A stretch of DNA of 55,064 nt from Oceanospirillum multiglobuliferum (lineage in GTDB: Bacteria > Pseudomonadota > Gammaproteobacteria > Pseudomonadales > Halomonadaceae). The first letter of the stretch is position 1; the number at the start of each line of letters is the position of its first letter. The translations under genes were made by a program, and so were the position numbers. The notes below the pieces were generated by a model that worked only from the letters and a program-made list of their open reading frames with translations, was not told the DNA's origin and made no database searches. Location of the stretch: positions 1 through 55,064 of the forward strand of contig NZ_FUXG01000020.1 of NCBI RefSeq assembly GCF_900167095.1. Reading direction: 5' to 3'. Positions 18,707-32,776 of the stretch are shown piece by piece.

Positions 18707-21700
18707 ATGCTGCCCTCTTTTGTACATTTACGCGTACATACTGAATATTCGATTGTGGATGGTTTGGTTCGCATCAAAAAGCTGCCTGAAAAGCTGATTG
18801 AGATGCAGATGCCCGCGATTGCCATCACCGACGAATCCAACATGTTCGCCTTGGTGAAATTCTATAAGAATATGCAAGGCGCAGGCATCAAACCGATTGT
18901 GGGCGCGGATGTCTGGCTTGAAAACCCCATTGATACTGAAAAACCCTTTCGCATGACTTTGATTGCGATGAACAATGAGGGCTATCGCAACTTAACCGAG
19001 CTGGTGTCTCAAGGGTATTTAGAAGGCCAACATCTTGGCCGTAATATTTTAAAAGAGTCATGGATTGTGGCACGCTCTGAAGGGCTTCTCGCATTGTCGG
19101 GCGCCAAAGAGGGCGAAGTGGGGCGCTGGCTATTGAGCGAGCGTTATCCTGAAGCGCGCCAAGCTCTTGAAAAATGGATGCAAATCTTCCCTCAACGATT
19201 TTATCTAGAATTGCATCGCACATCTCGCCCAGGGGATGAGCACTGCGTGCATCAGTCGGTCAAACTGGCGCACAGTTGTCAGTGTCCGGTGGTGGCCACA
19301 AACGATGTTCGCTTTATTAATAAAGAAGACTTCTGGAGCCATGAAACGCGCGTTTGTATTGGCGAAGGACGTGCGTTGGATGACCCTCATCGTAATAAAA
19401 GCTATTCAGAAGAACAGTATCTAAAATCGCCTGAAGAGATGGCAAAGCTGTTCGCTGACTTGCCTGAAGCGCTGCAAAACAGTGTAGAAATTGCCAAACG
19501 TTGCACCATTGATATTACCCTCGGCGAATACTTTCTACCTGACTACCCAATACCAGAAGGTATGGGCATGGACGACTTTTTCCGCAAAGTGTCCCACGAC
19601 GGTTTAACTGAGCGACTGCATAAGCTGTTTGATGTCAACTCACCTGAATTCCCAGAAAAAGAGCGCATTTATCGAGAGCGCCTAGATTTTGAGTTGAACA
19701 CGATTTTAACCATGGGATTCCCCGGTTACTTTCTAATCGTGATGGACTTTATCCAGTGGGCGAAAAACAACGGTGTACCTGTTGGCCCCGGAAGGGGGTC
19801 GGGCGCAGGTTCTCTAGTGGCTTATGCCCAGAAAATCACAGATCTTGACCCTTTAGAATACGACTTGCTGTTTGAGCGATTCTTGAACCCTGAGCGGGTG
19901 TCTATGCCCGACTTTGACGTCGATTTCTGCATGGATGGCCGAGATCGAGTCATTGATTATGTGGCCGAGACCTATGGCCGTAATGCGGTTTCGCAGATCG
20001 CCACCTTTGGTACTATGGCCGCTAAAGCGGTAGTGCGTGATGTGGCGCGTGCTCAAGGCAAGCCCTATGGCTTAGCCGACAAACTTTCAAAGATGATCCC
20101 CTTTGAAGTGGGCATGACCTTGGCAAAAGCCTTTGAGCAGGAAGAACCGCTGCGCGAATTCTTAGCCAGTGATGACGACGCCGCTGAAATCTGGGAGATG
20201 GCGATCAAGCTAGAAGGTACAGTTAGAGGAACGGGTAAACACGCTGGGGGCGTTGTAATTGCGCCCACTAAACTGACCGATTTTTCGCCTATTTTTTGTG
20301 AAGAAGGCGGCACCAGCTTGGTGGCGCAGTTTGATAAAGACGACGTTGAATCCGCAGGATTGGTGAAATTCGACTTTTTGGGCTTGCGTACTTTAACCAT
20401 TATCGACTGGGCCATTAAAACCATTCACCAGCAAATGGGCAATAACCAGTTTGATATTGAAAGTATTCCTTTAGACGACGACCCTACTTTTGCTTTGTTG
20501 CAACGGGCAGAAACCACCGCCGTATTCCAGCTGGAATCACGGGGTATGAAAGATCTGATCAAACGCTTATTACCGAGTTGCTTCGAAGATATCATCGCAT
20601 TGGTGGCACTGTTCCGTCCTGGCCCCTTGCAATCGGGCATGGTAGACGACTTTATCAGCCGTAAGCATGGTCGTTCTGAGTTATCTTATCCACACCCTGA
20701 TTACCAACTACAATCTCTGAAGCCCGTATTAGAGCCAACCTACGGCATTATTCTGTATCAAGAACAGGTGATGCAGATTGCACAGGTGATGGGCGGTTAT
20801 ACCCTAGGGGGCGCAGACTTACTACGCCGTGCAATGGGTAAGAAGAAACCTGAGGAGATGGCCAAGCAGCGTTCGGTCTTTCTGGAAGGTTGTGCTAAAG
20901 GGGGAATCGACCTTGATCTGGCGGGCAACATCTTTGATCTGGTAGAAAAATTCGCAGGTTACGGCTTTAACAAGTCACACTCAGCGGCCTATGCCCTAGT
21001 GTCGTACCAAACCGCTTATCTAAAGTGCCACTATCCCGCACCCTTTATGGCTGCTGTGTTATCCACCGAGATGCAGAACACCGATAAGGTGGTCACACTG
21101 GTGGAAGAGTGCCGCACCATGAAACTGCCACTGACACCGCCTGATGTGAATAGCGGTGCCTTCCGTTTCACCGTCAACGCGGCAGGTGAAATTGTCTATG
21201 GTTTAGGGGCAATCAAGGGCGTAGGTGAAGGGCCAATTGAAGCGATTGTCGCCGCGCGTAATGAAGGTGGCCCCTACACTGACCTGTTTGATTTTTGTGC
21301 ACGCAACGACTCACGCAAAGTGAACAAACGTACCGTTGAAGCACTGATCCGTAGTGGCGCATTAGACAAAATTGGTCCAAGTCGGTCTGTTATGCTGGCC
21401 TCTGTTGAAGACGCCTTTAAAGCCGCCGAACAATCTAGCCGTAATGCCGACATTGGTATGATGGATATGTTTGGTGAGTTGGCCGCAGAAGAAACCTTAG
21501 ACCCCTACGCTGACCATCGTAAAGTGCGTGATTGGACAGATAAAGAACGCTTAAAAGGTGAACGAGATACCTTAGGCTTGTATCTGACAGGCCACCCCTT
21601 TGATGAATATGAAGTAGAGATTCGCCGTTTTGTGCGCAATAAACTCAGTGATCTGCAAGCCAGTAAAGAAACACAAAAGCTATCTGGACTGATCATTGAT

Positions 21701-22192
21701 ATTCGCACCATGAAAAGCAAAAAAGGCGATACCATTGCTTTTATTACGCTAGATGATCGCAGTGGTCGTACTGAAGTATCAGTTTTTGGTATTTTGTATG
21801 AAGCCCATCGCAGCTTATTACAAAAAGACCAGTTGGTGATTATCGAAGGTGATGTCAGCTTTGACGACTACTCTGGTAGTCTACGTGTAAGAGCAAAACA
21901 GGTAACAGGCCTGTTAGATGCCCGCATACGCTATAGCCAAAACTTAGAGCTGACGTTAAAACAATCTGAAACCAACGGCAAAAAAATAGATTTACTGAAG
22001 CAAAAGCTCAAACCTTTTGTCGTGAGTGACCCATGCCTAGGCGTGCCTGTTGAAGTGCACTACTTGCGTCCAGATTTATCGGGACGCTTGCGGCTAGGGA
22101 GCACATGGTATGTGCAACCCAGCGATGAACTGATCTATAGCCTGTATGATGGTTTTGGTGTACCAAACGTGCGTCTAAATTACGGCGACTAG
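18707..22192 (+). CDS. dnaE: DNA polymerase III alpha subunit
   Basis: Replicative polymerase. The 1161-residue product is of usual DnaE1 length. It has an N-terminal PHP domain (FVHLRVHTEYSIVDG, His7 and His11), the palm with PVGPGRGSGAGSLVAY and the catalytic aspartates in MPDFDVDFCMDGRDRV, the FVLDPL-like fingers region KFDFLGLRTLTII, GYGFNKSHSAAYALVSYQ, and a C-terminal OB fold (KLSGLIIDIRTMKSKKGD). TTGACC at 18665 could be a -35 for its own promoter but no convincing -10 follows. Confidence 0.98.
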   Translation: MLPSFVHLRVHTEYSIVDGLVRIKKLPEKLIEMQMPAIAITDESNMFALVKFYKNMQGAGIKPIVGADVWLENPIDTEKPFRMTLIAMNNEGYRNLTELVSQGYLEGQHLGRNILKESWIVARSEGLLALSGAKEGEVGRWLLSERYPEARQALEKWMQIFPQRFYLELHRTSRPGDEHCVHQSVKLAHSCQCPVVATNDVRFINKEDFWSHETRVCIGEGRALDDPHRNKSYSEEQYLKSPEEMAKLFADLPEALQNSVEIAKRCTIDITLGEYFLPDYPIPEGMGMDDFFRKVSHDGLTERLHKLFDVNSPEFPEKERIYRERLDFELNTILTMGFPGYFLIVMDFIQWAKNNGVPVGPGRGSGAGSLVAYAQKITDLDPLEYDLLFERFLNPERVSMPDFDVDFCMDGRDRVIDYVAETYGRNAVSQIATFGTMAAKAVVRDVARAQGKPYGLADKLSKMIPFEVGMTLAKAFEQEEPLREFLASDDDAAEIWEMAIKLEGTVRGTGKHAGGVVIAPTKLTDFSPIFCEEGGTSLVAQFDKDDVESAGLVKFDFLGLRTLTIIDWAIKTIHQQMGNNQFDIESIPLDDDPTFALLQRAETTAVFQLESRGMKDLIKRLLPSCFEDIIALVALFRPGPLQSGMVDDFISRKHGRSELSYPHPDYQLQSLKPVLEPTYGIILYQEQVMQIAQVMGGYTLGGADLLRRAMGKKKPEEMAKQRSVFLEGCAKGGIDLDLAGNIFDLVEKFAGYGFNKSHSAAYALVSYQTAYLKCHYPAPFMAAVLSTEMQNTDKVVTLVEECRTMKLPLTPPDVNSGAFRFTVNAAGEIVYGLGAIKGVGEGPIEAIVAARNEGGPYTDLFDFCARNDSRKVNKRTVEALIRSGALDKIGPSRSVMLASVEDAFKAAEQSSRNADIGMMDMFGELAAEETLDPYADHRKVRDWTDKERLKGERDTLGLYLTGHPFDEYEVEIRRFVRNKLSDLQASKETQKLSGLIIDIRTMKSKKGDTIAFITLDDRSGRTEVSVFGILYEAHRSLLQKDQLVIIEGDVSFDDYSGSLRVRAKQVTGLLDARIRYSQNLELTLKQSETNGKKIDLLKQKLKPFVVSDPCLGVPVEVHYLRPDLSGRLRLGSTWYVQPSDELIYSLYDGFGVPNVRLNYGD

Positions 22193-22372
22193 GTTAACAG
22201 TTTAATACCGCTATCAAATTGGCTACCACGCTTGTGGTTAGCGGGTTTATCAAACAGCAAAGGTTTTTTTTAAAGCGCCTTTGCCGTAGTATTACGGCCA
22301 ATCATATTCATGTCGTCATGTGGATATCGTCGGTATTATAGATATTGTAGATATTTTAAATAGTGTGGATCT

Positions 22373-23344
22373 ATGAACCCCAATTATCTGGACTTTGAAC
22401 AACCCATTGCAGAACTAGAAGCAAAGATTAACGAGCTGCGCCTAGTCGGTAATGATAACCAACTGAACATCACAGATGAAATTGCCAAATTACAGGAAAA
22501 AAGCCTGAAGTTGATGGCAGATATTTTTTCTAACCTAACACCTGCGCAAGTGGTTCAGCTGTCTCGTCACCCACAGCGTCCTTATACGCTGGATTACATA
22601 CAGCACATCTTCACTGATTTTGATGAGTTGCATGGTGATCGTAACTTCTCTGATGATCCTGCCATTGTCAGTGGTATTGCCCGTTTAGAGGATAGGCCTG
22701 TGATGGTAATCGGCCATCAGAAAGGTCGTACCGTAAAAGAGAAAGTACGCCGCAACTTTGGTATGCCTCGTCCAGAAGGCTACCGTAAAGCCTGCCGTAT
22801 GATGGAAATGGCAGAGCGTTTTAAAATGCCAATTCTAACTTTTATTGATACACCGGGTGCTTATCCTGGCATTGATGCTGAAGAGCGTGGTCAGAGTGAA
22901 GCGATCGCTTATAACCTAGCCGTTATGTCGCGCTTAAAAACCCCAATCATCTCAACCGTTATCGGCGAGGGTGGTTCAGGTGGTGCGCTGGCAATTGGTG
23001 TTTGTGATGAGCTGATCATGTTAGAAAACTCAATCTACTCGGTGATTTCACCAGAAGGTTGTGCTTCTATTTTGTGGAAAAGCGCAGACCGTGCAAGTGA
23101 TGCTGCCGCTGCAATGGGCGTTACCGCAGGCCGCTTAAAACAGCTGGGCTTAGTAGATCGCTTAGTGGATGAGCCGCTAGGTGGCGCGCACCAGAATCCA
23201 GAAAAAGTCGCCGCAGACTTGAAACAGGCTTTGCTGGAAACTCTAGAAAAGCTGGATGAGATGTCTGACGAACAATTAATAGACCGTCGCTACGAGCGTC
23301 TTATGTCTTACTATGCTGGCAACACCGAACTTGGTGAATGGTAG
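22373..23344 (+). CDS. accA: acetyl-CoA carboxylase carboxyltransferase subunit alpha
   Basis: With AccD transfers carboxyl from biotin to acetyl-CoA, the committed step of fatty-acid synthesis. The 323-residue product has [20 protein letters not shown], the oxyanion region [22 protein letters not shown] and [15 protein letters not shown]. No frameshift. It has its own strong terminator downstream and 180 bases upstream with no other gene. Confidence 0.97.
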   Translation: MNPNYLDFEQPIAELEAKINELRLVGNDNQLNITDEIAKLQEKSLKLMADIFSNLTPAQVVQLSRHPQRPYTLDYIQHIFTDFDELHGDRNFSDDPAIVSGIARLEDRPVMVIGHQKGRTVKEKVRRNFGMPRPEGYRKACRMMEMAERFKMPILTFIDTPGAYPGIDAEERGQSEAIAYNLAVMSRLKTPIISTVIGEGGSGGALAIGVCDELIMLENSIYSVISPEGCASILWKSADRASDAAAAMGVTAGRLKQLGLVDRLVDEPLGGAHQNPEKVAADLKQALLETLEKLDEMSDEQLIDRRYERLMSYYAGNTELGEW

Positions 23345-23384
23345 ACGCTAGGCGACTGCTTTCGAGTCCTTGTTTGCTTTGATC

Positions 23385-23422
23385 AATACCCCCGATAATA
23401 GGCTTATCGAGGGTATTTTTTT
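23385..23422 (+). terminator. rho-independent terminator of accA
   Basis: AATACCCCCGATAA (23385-23398) pairs with TTATCGAGGGTATT (23404-23417) with one internal mismatch, followed by a run of T to 23422. Confidence 0.85.
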
Positions 23423-23465
23423 GTCTTCTTCTAACTGAACATTCTAACCTTACGGCTACTTTCTA

Positions 23466-24878
23466 ATGGCTTCTGTCTCCCTATCCAAGGTCAACGACAT
23501 CCAGTTATCATTACCCGCTCATCAGCAACTATGGTTGGCGCTGAGTGGTGGTTTAGATTCCATTGTGTTACTCGATCTAGCGGTGCGTTGGTGTCAGGCG
23601 GAGTCCAAAAGCCTGAAGGTTTTACATGTTCACCATGGTTTAAGCCCCAATGCCGATCAGTGGGCCGACCACTGCCAACAGCTTTGCAAACAATACCAAC
23701 AGCAATTCAGTATCAAAATATCCTGCCAAGTACATCAGGTGCAGCTGAACCAACAGCTCAGCAGTTTGGAAGCACAAGCGCGCAAAGCCCGTTACCATAT
23801 TTTTGAACAACAGCTACAAAAAGATGACCTGCTCTTGATGGCACACCATGCTGATGATCAGGCTGAAACTCTGTTGTTACGCTTATTGCGGGGCGCAGGC
23901 AGCCAAGGTCTATCGGCCATGCCTGCTTTCCGAACACTGGGCAGAGGTCAGCTATATCGCCCCCTGCTCAGTTATAACCGCGCACAATTAGAGCAATATG
24001 CCCAACAGCAGCAATTACGCTGGGTTGAGGATGAATCCAATCAATGCACTGACTTTGATCGTAACTACCTGCGTCATGAAATATTACCGCGCTTAAAACA
24101 ACGCTGGCCAGCCAGTAGCGAGCTGTTTAGCCGTGCCGCTCAAAACCTAGCTGAAAGTGCTGCATTGAATGAAGACTTGGCTGAGCTAGATCTGCAACAA
24201 ACACTGATGTCAACAAAGTTTGGCGAAGCAATTAACTGTGCTCGGTTACAAGGTTTATCTCGACCAAGACAGATCAATTTATTGCGCTTTTGGTTTAAAG
24301 CACAGGCTATGCCCGAGCTGGAACGCAAGCAGTGGCAAATAATTTTTAATGAGGTAGTAGAAGCAAAAATAGACGCAGAGCCTTGCTTCAATTGGCAGGG
24401 TTATCAGCTGAGGCGCTTTAGAGGGCTACTCTATCTACTTCTACCTACAACAAAATTTGACGCGGGTGAAAGCCATCTCCTAGCAACGCTACCCTTATCT
24501 TCTGAGCAAACACCAATCAGCCTTTCTATCAATACAGGTGTGCTAACGCTCAACTCAGCCGCAGGCTTTCCGCAGAAGATAAATCAAGACCTACCCATAA
24601 TGCAGTTACCTGACAGTGGAACCTTATGGGTTCGCTATAGACAAGGAGGAGAAACGATTCAGCTGGTCAAACGGGGGCGAAAACAGCTAAAAAAACTATT
24701 ACAAGAAAGTGATATTCCACCTTGGTTACGTCAACGTCTCCCATTAATCTGGTGGCAACCAGAAACAGGCGATGCCCAGCTGATTGCTGTTGCAGACTTA
24801 TGGCTATCTGAATCTGTTCTATCTCAGTCTATTCACCAAGCTTGGTTGATAAGATGGAATAACGAAGGCCACAGCTAA
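23466..24878 (+). CDS. tilS: tRNA(Ile)-lysidine synthase
   Basis: Modifies C34 of the CAU anticodon of a minor tRNA-Ile to lysidine so that it reads AUA. The 470-residue product has the PP-loop ATP-binding motif LALSGGLDSIVLL (residues 27-32), HHGLSPNADQW, and MAHHADDQAETLLLRLLRGAG, followed by TilS-type middle and C-terminal domains (the latter with VKRGRKQLKKLLQE and PWLRQRLPLIW). Sits after accA as in many gammaproteobacteria. About 258 bases with no gene follow; they hold a small GTACC-TTTT-GGTAC hairpin near 25070 and a run of TAGTACC repeats but nothing I can name. Confidence 0.95.
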   Translation: MASVSLSKVNDIQLSLPAHQQLWLALSGGLDSIVLLDLAVRWCQAESKSLKVLHVHHGLSPNADQWADHCQQLCKQYQQQFSIKISCQVHQVQLNQQLSSLEAQARKARYHIFEQQLQKDDLLLMAHHADDQAETLLLRLLRGAGSQGLSAMPAFRTLGRGQLYRPLLSYNRAQLEQYAQQQQLRWVEDESNQCTDFDRNYLRHEILPRLKQRWPASSELFSRAAQNLAESAALNEDLAELDLQQTLMSTKFGEAINCARLQGLSRPRQINLLRFWFKAQAMPELERKQWQIIFNEVVEAKIDAEPCFNWQGYQLRRFRGLLYLLLPTTKFDAGESHLLATLPLSSEQTPISLSINTGVLTLNSAAGFPQKINQDLPIMQLPDSGTLWVRYRQGGETIQLVKRGRKQLKKLLQESDIPPWLRQRLPLIWWQPETGDAQLIAVADLWLSESVLSQSIHQAWLIRWNNEGHS

Positions 24879-25091
24879 CTATCTGATATATAAAAACTAG
24901 TGATAAACCGCACACCCTAAGAAATTTAAATACCCAAACAATGGCATAGATTCATATGCTTTTGCTGCTCATATAGGCATAATGCGCGCTTGATTTTTTC
25001 CAGCTGAAATACGCTGGTTGAATTGTGATGGTGAAATGGTTCTGGTATCCTGCACTCCCATCTATTTAGTACCTTTTGGTACCTGTATTAG

Positions 25092-27688
<2,597 letters not shown>

Positions 27689-27728
27689 TAGCGGGCTATC
27701 CGAAACAATTTTGCGCGATTTGATTTAA

Positions 27729-29066
<1,338 letters not shown>

Positions 29067-29095
29067 TACCGCCTATCGGCTTTGACTGAAGATCT

Positions 29096-29126
29096 AAAAG
29101 GGGGAGCCAACAGGTTCCCCCTTTTT
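29096..29126 (+). terminator. rho-independent terminator of eno
   Basis: AAAAGGGGGAGCC (29096-29108) pairs with GGTTCCCCCTTTTT (29113-29126) around a short loop, with one T-G pair; the 3' arm ends in five T. Confidence 0.85.
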
Positions 29127-29206
29127 GTCTGTCGTTGTTAAACCTTGTTCTTGCTGGTAAACATGGGTGATTAGTGCCTGTTGTGAATAAATAGAGTGCT
29201 CAGGTT

Positions 29207-29611
29207 ATGTTTCGTTTTTTGAATTTACTGCTGCTATTGATCATTGTTTTATTACAAGTGCGCTTGTGGTGGGGCGATAATAGCTTGCCTGAAAGCTGGC
29301 AACTTGAAGCTCGTATTGAAGAGCAGCAGAAAGTAACCGAGGCATTAGCCGCACGCAACGCTCAGCTAGCAGCCGAAGTACGAGACCTACGTAGCGGCCT
29401 AGATGCGATTGAAGAGCGCGCCCGTTATGAACTCGGCATGGTGCGTAAAAATGAAACTTTTTACCTGCTGATTAACAGTACTGTGCCTGAAAATGCATCA
29501 ACAGACTCAACATCGAGTACTAATGCCAGCAATACAAATACAAATACAAATACCAACACAGACTCAGTTTCCAGCATCAAACCCAGCCTAGAGATCACCC
29601 ATGAGCAATAA
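29207..29611 (+). CDS. ftsB: cell division protein FtsB
   Basis: Small bitopic divisome protein that forms a coiled-coil complex with FtsL and FtsQ. The 134-residue product has a short N-terminus, one membrane helix (about residues 3-20), a periplasmic coiled coil (LEARIEEQQKVTEALAARNAQ and on) and the family motif EERARYELGMVRKNETFY. The final 40 residues are an extra Ser/Thr/Asn-rich tail with five consecutive Asn-Thr pairs, longer than the roughly 95-105 residues usual for the family. Overlaps ispD by 11 bases, the normal ftsB-ispD coupling. Confidence 0.93.
   Translation: MFRFLNLLLLLIIVLLQVRLWWGDNSLPESWQLEARIEEQQKVTEALAARNAQLAAEVRDLRSGLDAIEERARYELGMVRKNETFYLLINSTVPENASTDSTSSTNASNTNTNTNTNTDSVSSIKPSLEITHEQ
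29531..29560 (+). repeat. hexanucleotide repeat tract in the ftsB tail
   Basis: Three exact AATACA units (29531-29548) followed by two variant units, AATACC and AACACA, encode (Asn-Thr)5. Because the unit is six bases, copy-number changes keep the reading frame. Confidence 0.8.
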
Positions 29612-30326
29612 ACTTTGGTGGTTAGTACCTGCCGCAGGTGTTGGCTCTAGAATGCAAGCCGATCGCCCCAAGCAATACTTGCCTCTGATGGGCAAAACCA
29701 TTTTAGAACAGACCTTGCAGCGACTCAGTCAGGCTTGCCCAGAAGCTGGGCGAGTCATCTGTTTGAACCCAGATGATCCCTATTGGCCAGAGGTTGAACA
29801 CTATGGTTTTCAGCCCGTTGTAGGTGGACAAGAGCGCTGTGATTCTGTCTTAAACGGTTTAAAAGCGATTGCTGATCAGGCGCAACCCGATGATTGGATC
29901 TTGGTACATGATGTGGCACGACCATGTGTCAGAAGTTCAGATATTCACAACCTCATTCAACAACTTAAGAGTGATGCTGTGGGTGGTATTTTAGCGCTGC
30001 CTGTTGCCGACACAATGAAACGCGCAACCCCCATTAAAAATGGTTTAGCAGAAATTGACCATACGGTAGACCGCCAACAGCTTTGGCATGCACTAACCCC
30101 CCAGATGTTTCGTTATCACAAACTACGGGACAGCCTAGAGCGCGCACTAGCCGCACAAGCCACCATAACGGATGAAGCCTCAGCATTAGAATGGGCAGGT
30201 TTTACACCTAAACTAGTTGCAGGTCAGCGTGACAATATCAAAGTAACACAGCCTGATGACCTTTATTTTGCTGCGCTTTTTCTGAGCCACCAACATTCAA
30301 CTGACCCGCACAACGGTAACGATTAA
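29601..30326 (+). CDS. ispD: 2-C-methyl-D-erythritol 4-phosphate cytidylyltransferase
   Basis: Third MEP-pathway step: transfers CMP from CTP to MEP. The 241-residue product has the nucleotidyltransferase loop VPAAGVGSRMQADRPKQY, the motif VHDVARPCVR near residue 105 and a C-terminal NIKVTQPDDLYFA. Adjacent to ispF (12 bases between stop and start), as usual. Confidence 0.97.
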   Translation: MSNKLWWLVPAAGVGSRMQADRPKQYLPLMGKTILEQTLQRLSQACPEAGRVICLNPDDPYWPEVEHYGFQPVVGGQERCDSVLNGLKAIADQAQPDDWILVHDVARPCVRSSDIHNLIQQLKSDAVGGILALPVADTMKRATPIKNGLAEIDHTVDRQQLWHALTPQMFRYHKLRDSLERALAAQATITDEASALEWAGFTPKLVAGQRDNIKVTQPDDLYFAALFLSHQHSTDPHNGND

Positions 30327-30338
30327 AGAGAGGGATTG

Positions 30339-30821
30339 ATGCGTATTGGACATGGTTTTGACGTACACAAATTTGGCGAAGGCGACCATATCGTGATAGG
30401 GGGCGTATCTATCCCCTACACACAAGGATTAGTGGCACACTCTGATGGTGATGTACTGATTCATGCCCTTTGCGATGCACTGTTGGGCGCCGCTGCTTTG
30501 GGAGATATTGGTAAACATTTTCCCGATACAGATCCTGCCTATGCAGGCGCAGATAGCCGTGAATTATTACGTAAGGTGGTACAGCTTCTAGGCAGAAACG
30601 GTTGGCAAGTCGTCAACATTGACAGCACCATTGTGGCGCAAGCCCCTAAAATGGCACCGCATATTGAGCAGATGTGCCAAAACCTTGCACAAGACCTACG
30701 GATTAATTATAGAGCGGTGAATGTTAAAGCCACCACCACGGAACAACTGGGCTACACCGGACGCAAAGAGGGTATCGCTGCTCACGCAGTGGTGTTATTG
30801 CAGTCTGCTGACACTAAATAA
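30339..30821 (+). CDS. ispF: 2-C-methyl-D-erythritol 2,4-cyclodiphosphate synthase
   Basis: Trimeric zinc enzyme of the MEP pathway forming the cyclodiphosphate. The 160-residue product has the metal site GHGFDVH (Asp8, His10), [28 protein letters not shown] and the terminal [22 protein letters not shown]. The ATG at 30339 is preferred over a TTG one codon earlier; AGAGGGA is just upstream. Confidence 0.97.
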   Translation: MRIGHGFDVHKFGEGDHIVIGGVSIPYTQGLVAHSDGDVLIHALCDALLGAAALGDIGKHFPDTDPAYAGADSRELLRKVVQLLGRNGWQVVNIDSTIVAQAPKMAPHIEQMCQNLAQDLRINYRAVNVKATTTEQLGYTGRKEGIAAHAVVLLQSADTK

Positions 30822-30841
30822 AATTGAATATTGAGACTCGT

Positions 30842-31966
30842 ATGACCAGTCAAACTGATGTGACCGATGTGAATGCAGCTTCTGATACAGCATCAGAAAT
30901 ACCGCCCTGCCCATTGTCTTTAGACTTTCCTTACGCCTGGGGTGGGCCTGCGGGCACTGCACAGCTACGAGCCAAACCTGAAGACTTTCAAGTTGAAGAA
31001 CTATTAGGTTTTGAACCTGAAGGTGAGGGCGAACATCACTTTTTATGGATTCGAAAAGTGGGCAACAACACCGATTGGGTGGCACGTCATTTGGCACGCT
31101 TTACCAATGTCAGCTATTCCGCTGTGGCTTATTCCGGCCTGAAAGACCGACATGCGGTGACGGAGCAATGGTTCAGCGTACACATACCCGGCTTAATCAC
31201 ACCAGACTGGTCACAGTTTTGTGTTGAAGGCGTTGAGATTTTAAAAGCGATTCGTCACCGCAAAAAGCTGAAACGGGGCGTACATCGCGCCAATAAATTC
31301 CGCATCTGTCTCCGTAACTTCCAAGGGGATCGTGACGCTGCCGAACAGCGTTTAGATCATATCGCCACTCAAGGTGTTCCGAACTATTTTGGCGAACAAC
31401 GTTTTGGCCGCAATGGTAACAATCTAAACAAAGCGTGGCAGCGAGTGGCCACGGGTCAAAGTTTAAAGCTGAGCAAGCGTGATAAAGACAACAAAGCGAT
31501 GCTGCTATCCTCATTACGTAGCTGGCTGTTTAACCGTGTGCTAGCGGAACGTATTGAGCAAAAAAATTGGAACCAATGGTTAGCAGGCGACATAGCGACT
31601 TTCTCAGGCAGCCGCAGCCAGTTCAATGTAGAGTCAGGTGATCAAGAGCTACAAACCCGATTACAAGAAGGCAGTGTACACCCTACTGGCCCAATGTGGG
31701 GGGCAGGTGAAGCTCGGATCACGGAAGAGGTTTTAACCTTAGAGCAGCAAGTGGCTTCGGCTTACCCAGAAGTTATTGAGGGTATTGCCAGCGCAGGCTT
31801 AAATCATGAGCGCCGTGGTTTACGACTGATTCCAGAACATCTGCACTGGGATTGGCAAGAGCAAGATCTAACCTTGTCATTTGTACTACCGGCAGGTGCA
31901 TTTGCAACTTCAGTACTACGCGAACTTGTTGACTGGCAGGGCGTTGAAATCGAGCTAAGCGAATAA
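30842..31966 (+). CDS. truD: tRNA pseudouridine(13) synthase TruD
   Basis: Makes pseudouridine at position 13 of tRNA-Glu. The 374-residue product has the catalytic Asp in YSGLKDRHAVTEQWFS, the RHRKKLKRGVHRANKFRI segment, and the TRUD insert domain. The ATG at 30842 is chosen; a TTG at 30824 would add six residues. The first 35 residues before the conserved core are low in conservation. Order ispF-truD-surE-pcm is the conserved gammaproteobacterial order. Confidence 0.95.
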   Translation: MTSQTDVTDVNAASDTASEIPPCPLSLDFPYAWGGPAGTAQLRAKPEDFQVEELLGFEPEGEGEHHFLWIRKVGNNTDWVARHLARFTNVSYSAVAYSGLKDRHAVTEQWFSVHIPGLITPDWSQFCVEGVEILKAIRHRKKLKRGVHRANKFRICLRNFQGDRDAAEQRLDHIATQGVPNYFGEQRFGRNGNNLNKAWQRVATGQSLKLSKRDKDNKAMLLSSLRSWLFNRVLAERIEQKNWNQWLAGDIATFSGSRSQFNVESGDQELQTRLQEGSVHPTGPMWGAGEARITEEVLTLEQQVASAYPEVIEGIASAGLNHERRGLRLIPEHLHWDWQEQDLTLSFVLPAGAFATSVLRELVDWQGVEIELSE

Positions 31967-32011
31967 TCCCCTTTTGTAATGGATTCAGCTGTAATTTAGG
32001 ACAGAGCGACA

Positions 32012-32776
32012 ATGAAACTTTTGTTATCCAATGACGATGGTGTAAGGGCTGAGGGGCTAAAAGTGTTGGCGCAACGTTTAGCCGAAGAAATTGAGGTTGA
32101 ACGTATTACGGTTGTAGCACCTGACCGTGATCGCAGTGGTGCCAGCAACTCTCTGACGCTGAGTCGACCGCTTTGCCCTGAGCAGATGGAAAACGGTTTT
32201 TACAGCATTGATGGCACACCCACTGATTGCGTCTATATGGGTTTGTCTAAGCTGTTTAACTCACAAGCAGACCTAGTGATCGCAGGCATTAATCATGGCG
32301 GTAACTTAGGGGATGATGTGCTGTATTCCGGTACGGTTGCCGCTGCTACAGAAGGGCGCTTCTTAGGAGTCCCCTCCATTGCGGTTTCTTTGGTAGGCAA
32401 GCAGCATTTTGCTACAGCGGCTGAAGTAGTGGTTAAAGTGCTACGCCGTTACCAAAATTTAGCATTACCCACAGGTACTATTTTAAATATCAATGTACCT
32501 GACTTGCCCTTTAATCAGTTAAAAGGGATTCGCCTGACACAGCTAGGACATCGTCATCAAGCAGGCGAGCCTGAAGCAGTCAAAGACCCTAGAGGCAAAC
32601 TACGTTATTGGATTCCAGCGGCAGGCTCCATACGAGATGCAGGCCCAGAAACTGACTTTTATGCGATAGAGCAAGGTTACGTCAGCATTACCCCCTTGCA
32701 TGTGGACTTAACCCATCAAGCTGCGGTAAAACCCCTCGCGCAATGGTTAGACGGCTTGATTGGAGAGATTGGATGA
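32012..32776 (+). CDS. surE: 5'/3'-nucleotidase SurE
   Basis: Stationary-phase survival phosphatase acting on nucleoside monophosphates. The 254-residue product has the metal-binding start LLLSNDDGVRAEGL (Asp8, Asp9), APDRDRSGASNSLTL, and SGINHGG-type motif AGINHGGNLGDDVLYSGTVAAATEG. Its TGA overlaps the ATG of pcm. Confidence 0.97.
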   Translation: MKLLLSNDDGVRAEGLKVLAQRLAEEIEVERITVVAPDRDRSGASNSLTLSRPLCPEQMENGFYSIDGTPTDCVYMGLSKLFNSQADLVIAGINHGGNLGDDVLYSGTVAAATEGRFLGVPSIAVSLVGKQHFATAAEVVVKVLRRYQNLALPTGTILNINVPDLPFNQLKGIRLTQLGHRHQAGEPEAVKDPRGKLRYWIPAAGSIRDAGPETDFYAIEQGYVSITPLHVDLTHQAAVKPLAQWLDGLIGEIG

